Origin: Liriodendron chinense
Taxonomy: Eukaryota; Streptophyta; Magnoliopsida; Magnoliales; Magnoliaceae
DNA: 64,000 nt
Direction of reading: 5' to 3'
Assembly: GCA_003013855.2 (NCBI GenBank)
Contig: ML058459.1
Coordinates: 2,239,050-2,303,049 of the forward strand
The notes beneath the pieces are model-generated. The model saw only the letters and a program-made list of their open reading frames with translations, did no database searches and was not told where the DNA came from. Positions 56,756 to 64,000 of this stretch are shown piece after piece. The translations under genes were made by a program, and so were the position numbers. The number at the start of each line of letters is the position of its first letter. Position 1 is the stretch's first letter.

Positions 56756-57028
56756 TGATACCTTCCGACTGAGCACAGTCCACTAAACGGGCTGACTATT
56801 CAATAGATGAGAATGTTCAAAAGCTCGATGAGCCAACAGTTAAATTCTAAACTAAATTTGTTGCCCGTTAAACGGGTAAGCTATTAAAAGTATAAGGACA
56901 AAGCAAATCGGCGAAACCAAAGAAAATCATAAGGTACTCACATCAATAAGACAAAGTGAAATAAGAAAGATCTTTTCATTTCATTCAAGAAATATGCCTG
57001 CAGGCAGTACATCTAGAAAAAAATATAT
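56756..57028. other. Spacer before the antisense gypsy gene
   Basis: Non-coding, contains 'cgttaaacgggtaag'; this is likely the 3' untranslated part of the antisense gene or Tat spacer. Confidence 0.35.
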
Positions 57029-58078
57029 CTATTCTACTAAGATAGTTGGAGAATCCTTAGTAGGAGCTTCAGTGGCGGCAAACACAGGTGCAGGGGCTTT
57101 AACGTCGACGGACTCGGCGACCGGGGCTGACGGAGCAGAGGACTCGGCAGCTGAGGCTAAGGCCTCAGTTGTGACCGAGGCCCAGGATGTTGTAACCTCC
57201 TCCCCAACATCCTGGGCCTGGGTCACAACCATCCTCTCCTCCTGCTCAGCGGCCTTCTCTACATAAGCAATCTTCGCCTCAAGGCTTTCGAACTTCAAAA
57301 GATCGGTCCCAGGGTGAAGTAATTGGAATACCTTAAGGGCCTAGTTTTGTGCGGTGGAGTATATCAGAAGCCGGTCGTCATTGTAGACCTCGACATTTTG
57401 GAACGCCTCCACCGCCCGCTCCCCTTCGCTCTGGAGCCTCTCTTCGAAGGTCGTCTTCTCTGGCCCCAACTCGGCGACCTTGGCCTCTAAAGCGCCCTTC
57501 TGGGCAACTTCGGCCTCCAAGTCAGCCTTCTCTTTCTCTAACACCTCCTTGTCCTTTTGGACTTGGAGAAATGTTCCCTCTAAATTTTCATGGTGGGAGC
57601 GGAACTCTTGAGCCTTTGCGATCAGGTCCCAGACGTCCATCTCCAATCGCTTATTGCCATCATGGAGGGCTGTAACCACCTTGCCCTTCTCTTGGGCACT
57701 AGCCTCAACGGCTTTCGCCTTCTCCTCCAAAGCCTTCACTTTCTCCACAGTAGCTTTTATTGCCTCCCTAGCGTCAGCGATGAGGAAGATTCTTCTTGGT
57801 GAGGAGCCTCCTGGCTTCAGCAATGTCCTGCATCACCTTGAGGCTGGCATTCAATTGCTGCCCATAAAAAGTAAACAAAGTTAGAAAAATGTGAAGAAAA
57901 AAAAAGCATGAATATTCGAAGTACTTAACTAGAATAACCACTCACCTGGACAATCTTCACTGCAATGTGCATGGCAGCATCCTCAGGGCTCAACCGATGA
58001 AGCAGCTCAGGCTTTTCACTCCCAATTTTGTCACGCATAAATTGACATATCGGGACGAGGTGGTATGGGATCTAAAGA

Positions 58079-58650
58079 TAGGGCTCTCAATGGGTCGGAT
58101 CTGGATCGGATCTACTTGGATCCGGCTCCAAGTCCGTATATATGTAGACGGATTCGGATCGGATTCGGATCCAACTCGGATCTAAAAGGTGATATCCATA
58201 TCCGATCCATTTATAAATTGTTAGATCCATTTCCGATCCAAAATCCATATAACCATCGGATTCGGGTCGGATCTAGGTCCGAATCCACCCCATTACAAAT
58301 CTTAAAAAATATATGGTATAAAATATATAATATAATATATTTAATTTAGTAGAAAAATGATGCAAATCCCACTATTTACTATGGCATGGTCAACGTGGCC
58401 TAAAATAATTTGTAAAACGGATGGCCAGCATGAATATAATATATACAGTAAGGTGATCTTAATTGGATTTGGATCGAACTCGGATATGTTCTTGTGAATC
58501 CATATCCGCTCCATTTAAGTAATCGGACCTATTTTAAGATCCAAATCCGGTCCATTTAACTAATCGGACCTATTTTAAGATCCAAATCCGAATTATATGG
58601 ATTCGGAGTGAATCGGATCTCGAATCTGACCCGCTCCATTGAGAGCCCTA
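58079..58650. mobile_element. hAT MITE (572 bp), perfect 8-bp target duplications
   Basis: Ends 'tagggctctcaatgggtcgg' and, complemented, 'tagggctctcaatggagcgg'. Flanks are tctaaaga on both sides (58071-58078, 58651-58658). The interior is made of 'tcggatctggatcgg'-like motifs and a short piece of foldback family A (about 58375-58440). It is inserted in the antisense gypsy gene. Confidence 0.93.
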
Positions 58651-58817
58651 TCTAAAGATCACCAGACCCACCCACAGTGGGGGCAAGGGTCGACCCTTGC
58701 TTGGAAGAAGGAGGGACACGGGCACCCTCCTACTCGTGGTCCCGAGAAGAAGATGCCCCAGCTTTGTCCTAGGGGGGGAGCCATCAGCTCCCGAGAAGAG
58801 GCCCAGGAAGACTAAAC

Positions 58818-58818
<1 letters not shown>

Positions 58819-58851
<33 letters not shown>
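58819..58851. repeat. Poly-C run, 33 bp
   Basis: An uninterrupted C run inside the antisense gene. It reads as poly-glycine there and is prone to length error in sequencing. Confidence 0.95.
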
Positions 58852-58852
<1 letters not shown>

Positions 58853-61182
58853 ATCGGGGACCCCCGTTGAGGCCGATGCCCTCGCAGGGGGTTGTGACGG
58901 CAGAAGTAGAGGGTGTGACGTATCCCTCTGCTGAGGATGCGGCTCAGCAGGGGTCTAAGGATGAGAAGACGTCTGCTGAGGATGGGAAGAAGAAGAGGCC
59001 CCCACCCCTCTATTCCTTTTAGGAGCCTTGGGCAGAAGATGGGAGCCAATCCTTTTCCTGCTAGACTCCCTAGAAGCCATTTCTGCAAAGCATGGAAAGT
59101 TCACGTCATGCACGTTCAAAGACTTATCACTTAAACACCAAAGCAGTAAGAAAAAAGGACTAAGAGTTGACCTTTGATGAGGCCGCACGATAGTAGGGAA
59201 GAATGATCGAGGAGAACTTTGATGTTTCGGGAGTCAGCAGACACCCAAAAAGCTGTTACTATCTTCTCCTGGATCCCACCTCTCCGATTCAATTTTTCAA
59301 TCGATATTCCTGCAAAGAACAAAAAGAGAGGTTAGTGCTCAGCTCTACTCTCATAAACCATGCTCAGAAAATCGAAAAAGACAAAAGAAATTTTTGAGGG
59401 CTTTGACTTGAGAGGAAGCCCGAGGTATGAACCCTTGACCCTGTACCTCCTCGGCCTCAGTCGTCTCCCAGGCGCCTGAGGTGAAAAACCACTCGTGCTT
59501 TCAATATTTTTTACTGGACGGGTTTTCAAGGACAAAATTTGTCTCGTGCCAGTATGTGAGGTAATGTAACCCCTTGTATGTAGGGTTTTTCTTCAATTGA
59601 AACATTTTGAGAAACTCGGTAGTGGTGAGTTTTTCGATATTGGCCTATTTTCAAAGCATGTAAGAACCGAACAATACTCTCAGCCGTTCAACTGGAGCCG
59701 CATGAGAGAAATCCCAAATCGAATCAAGACCCCCCTCACAAAAGGATGTAAGGAAATTCTAAACCCTACTTGAAATAGATAAGTATAGATGGCCACCTCC
59801 CCAACAGGTGGCCTGCTTGGGGCTTCACCTGCGTCAGGCAGGTACATCACGACGGATTCGGGGATATGGTATTTGGACTGGATATCTTCCGAGTCTGACT
59901 CAATCAATGTAGACGGATGCCCCCATCGACAGAATACGAGTTTGCAGGGACATTGTGACTTGGGAAGTTTGAAGAAGAAGAATCAGGGGTGGGATCCCCC
60001 AATGCTTCTGCCTCCGACTTTGAATCAGAGCCAATGACGCACCTAACCACGGTAATGAAAAGAAAAGGGGGAAGAAACCCTAAGTTAGTATAAGCAAGGA
60101 AACAAGAAAGGAAGAAACTTTAAGTTGACAGAATGCAAATTGGAAATAAAGAAGAAGAGTACCAAAGGGAAGGAGAACGTTGTGTTGGTATGAAAATCTC
60201 CAAATATAGCAAGAAAGGTTGAGAGGCAAAGTTTCAGGATTTCTCAGTAGCTTAATGAAGGGGATTGTTATACCCCAAAAATTTAGTACACAAGTAGGTA
60301 CACGAGTGCTATAGTTCACACGTTAGAATTTAAATTCTAAGCCGTGTTGTTCACACGCATACACACACGTATACATTTTTATACGTATCCAGACAACTTT
60401 CCAGGCCTCTGAAAAACTTAGTTAAGTCGATAGACCGACCGTTAGAATAATCTGTCGTTACTAGACTAGAATATCTAACCATCCACTTCGATTTCGAACT
60501 ACGCGATCAACGTAAATCCGCTGTACGATCTCCACATCGTCCTGTATACATATCTGTCCGTAAATCTGACCGTACATCGTGTCCGTCACAAGGCATATGC
60601 TTAGATCAATGATTTCTCGACCCTATGCACCTGCTCAAGTGTGTTTGTAACACCCTAGGATTTTAGAATAATTTAAATTATAATTTAGTTAATTATTTAA
60701 TAAATTAAATAACTTGAAATATTGATAAATTAATAATAAATCATCCGTAGGGAATTACCATATGATCGTTTTATTAAAGTTGCTTAGAATAAACCCTAGA
60801 ACAACATTAAAGTGATAGATTTCACAAAACTCGTAAATTTATGATAATTACGAAAATGCCATTAGTTAAACTTAAGTTAGACCACCATTTTTAAGTTGTA
60901 TGATTTTTGGCAATCGATTTCACATGAAACTTCATACACTAGTTTTAGGACATAATTTAACCGTACGCGTCAAATTTCAGCCCTCTGATAGTCCTACAAA
61001 TGCCCTAATCAGAAATCGGGCCATAAGTGGGCCACTGTAACTCAGATCTGTCTCATATTCCTCGTTGACGACTAAAACTTCATCTCCATCCTAATGGATG
61101 GAGGGAATGATCTCTGTCAGTGGTGGGTGGACCCCACCAGTCAAAGGTGGGTATATAATCTTAATACGTGCAACGCACGTAA

Positions 61183-61200
61183 CAAAAAAAAAAAAAAAAA
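61183..61200. repeat. Poly-A run inside the LTR
   Basis: An uninterrupted A run of about 18 bp in 'cgtaacaaaaaa...'. Confidence 0.9.
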
Positions 61201-61616
61201 CAAAGTCGCGTCTTCTTTAGACGTTGTTATAGCGTCCGCTGCAACAGCGACCGCCCGAACCAACCCAGGCCGTCCACACCGTCCATCACAGTGGACCCCA
61301 TCAGTCAATCCAAGCCGTCCATCTGAAGCGCGCCCCACCCGAACTTAAGAGGTTGGGGGTCTCATCATCTTCGGTCGATCATACGGCCCACTTCAGTTTC
61401 CCAAACTCAATCAAAGGATTCAAGATTGGCCAAGATCTTCAATCCTACCTCGCATGGATGGTCGGATCTTCTTAAAGAGTACCGTGTGGACCCCACTTAG
61501 CTTCCCAACGAGCCCCACACGCAAAGAAGTCCTAGAACCAGTCAGTCTCCTTCTCCAACTCGAACCGGGACTTCCATGTACGTCCACACCTATACCGCTT
61601 CTCCACCGCCCTAGCT

Positions 61617-61626
61617 AGCTATATAA
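61617..61626 (+). promoter_or_regulatory. Probable TATA box of the solo LTR
   Basis: 'gctatataagga' lies before a region rich in 'gagagagag' tracts, as in an LTR promoter and leader. Confidence 0.5.
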
Positions 61627-61659
61627 GGACTTCATCCGTCCACTCCTACCTTCTAAGAA

Positions 61660-62075
61660 ACACAGGGAGAGAGAGAGAGTACGGGTAGAGAGAGTGTGTT
61701 CGGATAGAGAGAGAGTGTGTGCGGGTAGAGAGAGAGAGAAAAGGTGGTGACGTCCTACGTTGTTGTTGCTGCTGCTGCTGCTACTACTGCTGCTGGGAGA
61801 ACCTTCTAGCAAAGAAAAAGAAGAAGAAGAAGAAGGAGAAGAAGGAGAAGAAGGAGAAAGGAAGAAGGAAAGAGAAGAAGAAGAAAAGAGAGAGAGGTAA
61901 CGTCCCGTTGCTGCTGCTGCTGCTGCTACTGGGACAGCATCCCAGGCCATGAACAGAAGAAGAAGAAATAAGAAAGAAAAAAAAAGAAAGAAGAAAGAAG
62001 AAAGAAAGAAGAAAGAGAAGGAGAAAGAAAGAAGAAGAAGAAATAAATAAAGGAAGAGAGAGAAAGAAGAAGGGT
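61660..62075 (+). repeat. Purine-rich tract with CTG/GAA-type microsatellites
   Basis: GA, GAA and AAG runs alternate with two CTG runs (about 61765-61797 and 61908-61930). A phrase 'gacgtcctacgttgttg' and 'aacgtcccgttgctg' suggests an internal duplication of about 140 bp. Confidence 0.85.
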
Positions 62076-62784
62076 TTTCTTCTCTGAGTCGAGTCGACTC
62101 ACTGAGCCAACTCAGATGCGAGTTAGGGCTATTGGGAGCCTAGGAATAGCTATACAGGTGAGTGATTCATCTCACGTAACTTTCTTCGTTAATTTTTCTT
62201 TAGTTTTATCCTCTGTTTACGTTCAATTTATAAAGTCTCATTCTCTAGTTAGGATTTTAGGCATAATTTTATGCTTACTTCCATATCATGGAATCCTAGG
62301 TAAGGGATCCATCCATCTCCTATCTCTGTATCCTTGAAAGTTCTCATGCCAATTATCCTTTTCTTATTGAATTAATTTTCTCAAGTTTTCCTTTTTAATA
62401 CACGTGTCAGAATGCTACGACAATTCGATTTAGGATTTCTTACATATGATGTCATCAACATTCAACCCTAAATACAAGTAATATTCTCAAGATTCCACGT
62501 GACATTATTCTTAAATTTACTGATCGACGACAACTTAGGTTTAAATAATATGCAATACATAGCTCTTGGAACAACCTTAGCTAAGCATCAACGCACTAAA
62601 CCTTACACGATGATCTTCTCAAATCCCTCGATCAACAATAACTAAAATTAGATAAAGAATTAATTATCTGAATGAAAATAACACATGCATGGTGTGATTG
62701 GAATTGAGTTGATATGCATTGTATGCTTGAAGAGTGCTTCCATAACTCATGACATACATATATTTATACACTGCGACAGAACAG

Positions 62785-63036
62785 GAGCATGGTTGATTTG
62801 ACTCCTGGCGTGCATGGTTGATTTGCCGCCTCGCTGTACCGGTTATGTGAGCATGGTTGATTTGCGGCAGGTTCCTAATGTTCAGTGGCAGCGAGTTCTG
62901 GTTGTTTCACTTATTGAGCATGGTTGATTGGCTCGGTTGGATCAGTGGTGCATGGTTGATTTGCCGCCTCGCTGTACCTGTTAGGTGAGCATGATTGATT
63001 TGCGACAGGTTCCTAATGTTCAGTGGCAGCGAGTTC
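62785..63036 (+). repeat. Tandem repeats with a 138-bp period
   Basis: 'gcatggttgatttg' and variants occur six times (about 62787, 62812, 62851, 62918, 62950, 62989). A longer phrase ending 'cagtggcagcgagttc' is duplicated with a period of 138 bp. It lies inside the solo LTR. Confidence 0.9.
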
Positions 63037-63536
63037 CTAGACGTTTATTGCTCTCACACGTATCATAACATACATGACATCATGATAATCATGTTCCATT
63101 TATAATAAATCATAAAGTGTATAAATCATAACCTCATCCTAATTTATTTTATACAATTCTATCCGTTGATGATTCGCATCCTGTCTCTTATTAATTGGAA
63201 TATTACCTGTGATGGAAATGACCTCACTGGGCTTTTAGCTCACCAAAATCACCACAGTTCTTGCAGGTTTTCAGGAAGAACAAGACATAGGCAAATGAGA
63301 GTATTCAGGGGGTCTCATCCTTCTCGAGCGTCAATCGTGTCATATTTATTTTAGTTTTGTAAAAATTCAATGTAATAAGGCATTAGTGGAAAAGAGATTT
63401 TATATTTGGAGATTTATTTTAGATATATAATGTGTGGAATAGAATCTCAAGGAATCTATGCTTGAATTTTAAATTCATACCTTGGAACTCGGGCTTTATG
63501 TTGTTGTACTCGAGTTCCGAATTTTGGGGCGTGACA

Positions 63537-64000
63537 GAGATGATGGGGGATATTTATAAGTAATTATGCCTTGTTTTTCTCTTCACCCAAAAATCGAGAT
63601 ACTTGGTGTTCCCCTGTTCATTATGACGTATGAGGTGGTATGCTGCATTTAAAGCGCCGCATCTTTTTGTACCACAGGGAATATTTCTATCCCATGAGCA
63701 TTTAATGCAATGACATTTCGAGCGCCGTACCGAATTGTGACTATTACGTTTGGAGTCAGGCACAAGAAAGCTATTATCAGATGAGCCGATGGCATATTTC
63801 AAAGTTTTGTGCCCAGATTCTCTGACTATGAAACTTAGGGGGTTATTATTATGGGTAAATCCTGCAAGGTCCCTGATCATGGTCAAGAAGAGGCAGAATC
63901 GTCGATATGTGGCTCGCTAAGACCAAATCATGACACGTGTCATAGAAGGATTCAAGTTTGTTAAGGCGAAGGAGTCCTCAGCTTCAGCATGAAGCCTGTG
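63537..64000. other. Flank after the solo LTR, probably more of the gypsy element
   Basis: An open frame of 110 codons (63886-63554, minus) has no recognised motif. By position this continues the sequence cut at 60265, upstream of the antisense gene. It could be the Tat 3' LTR region, but its end lies outside the window. Confidence 0.35.

Larger units (their letters stand above)
57029..60045 (-). pseudogene. Antisense gene of the Tat element (PF04195-like, coiled-coil), with introns
   Basis: Read on the minus strand: an acidic N-terminus (about 60040-59910), then VGFRISLHPFVRGVL (59907-59680), resembling 'putative gypsy type transposon' proteins (PF04195, Transposase_28). A basic/Ser-Pro region follows (ASRESSRKRIGSHLLPKA, about 59080), then a long coiled coil (57823-57341) rich in E/K/A, and an Ala/Val/Thr-rich tail ending at 57029. 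GT-AG introns can be seen, for example about 57945-57861 and those ending in 'tttgcag' near 59310 and 59085. Damage includes a C-run at 58819-58851, a hAT MITE at 58079-58650, a frame change near 57790 and a stop near 57340. Function is unknown. Confidence 0.7.
60266..63536 (+). mobile_element. Large solo LTR, chromovirus (Tekay/Del)-like
   Basis: Begins 'tgttataccccaaaa' and ends 'ttttggggcgtgaca', inverted relatives of each other. Flanking 5-mers are gggat (60261-60265) and gagat (63537-63541), 4 of 5. Internal phrases 'ttttagctcacc' and 'gcaggttttcagg' (63230-63280) are typical of Tekay-type LTRs. No PBS follows the end. A second possible LTR start, 'tgtaacaccctagg', lies at 60646, so an inner LTR nested in an older one is an alternative. 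Confidence 0.6.

Noticed and set aside
54775..56760. 5-bp duplication around the LTR-like block
   Set aside because: Candidate flanks (aatta and cttat) do not match, so I did not call it a bounded element.
57349..57675. Plus-strand open frame opposite the coiled coil
   Set aside because: It is the shadow of the antisense coiled-coil exon, which has the clear heptad-like composition on the minus strand.
61615..61950. Ser-rich open frame on the minus strand
   Set aside because: It translates GA/GAA microsatellites within a solo LTR.
62785..63036. CRISPR-like array of 'gcatggttgatttg'
   Set aside because: Spacing is irregular, the spacers are themselves repeated, and the sequence is a plant LTR; it is an ordinary tandem repeat.
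63554..63886. 110-codon open frame at the right edge as a gene
   Set aside because: No motif recognised; position suggests non-coding gypsy flank. It cannot be excluded without the sequence to the right.

Overview
This is plant nuclear DNA: transposon-rich, AT-rich, with spliced exons, L1- and RTE-type LINEs, Ty1-copia and Ty3-gypsy LTR elements, hAT and CACTA DNA transposons, foldback MITEs and a decayed plastid 16S rRNA insertion. Abundant ~430-bp foldback repeats (rich in 'ggaccacacc' and 'ggatggacggcctgga') recall magnoliid genomes, but that placement is a guess from memory. There is no CRISPR array, operon or functional RNA gene.

Left part (1-28 kb): one real host gene, tubulin-folding cofactor B (TFCB), lies on the minus strand. 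Three coding exons are visible (27906-27805, 23069-22918, 2705-2587), with canonical GT-AG borders and a continuous frame. The remaining exons, including the CAP-Gly part, must lie left of position 1. Intron 1 is 4.7 kb and holds a tRNA-like SINE candidate, a rearranged plastid 16S rRNA copy and a small MITE. Intron 2 is 20.2 kb and holds an L1 LINE, a 2.7-kb non-autonomous hAT with 8-bp target duplications, an RTE LINE, and an almost complete copia element with 5-bp target duplications that landed in an older RTE fragment. The third intron starts at 2586 and contains another L1 fragment.

Middle (28-47 kb): no host gene seen. It holds nested foldback elements; a TRIM retroelement split by a solo LTR; a palindrome of copia LTR ends; a decayed copia element whose 5' LTR is split by a hAT MITE; an antisense copia RT-RNase H/3' LTR fragment; a partial chromovirus-like LTR; and an AT-rich stretch with a 1-kb foldback and a recent 214-bp tandem duplication.

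Right part (47-64 kb): a decayed Tat-lineage Ty3-gypsy element. Its pol (RNase H, second RNase H, integrase) runs on the plus strand and an intron-containing antisense gene follows on the minus strand, an arrangement known for Tat elements. It was cut by a solo LTR with exact 5-bp duplications (48964-54114), by an unidentified LTR-like block (about 54780-56755), by a hAT MITE with perfect 8-bp duplications (58079-58650) and by a large solo LTR (60266-63536). The first solo LTR contains telomere-like repeats in a two-level higher-order array, a 169-bp tandem array and a CACTA end.

I found no new multi-gene system. The most informative observations are the giant-intron TFCB gene and the clear order of nested insertions.
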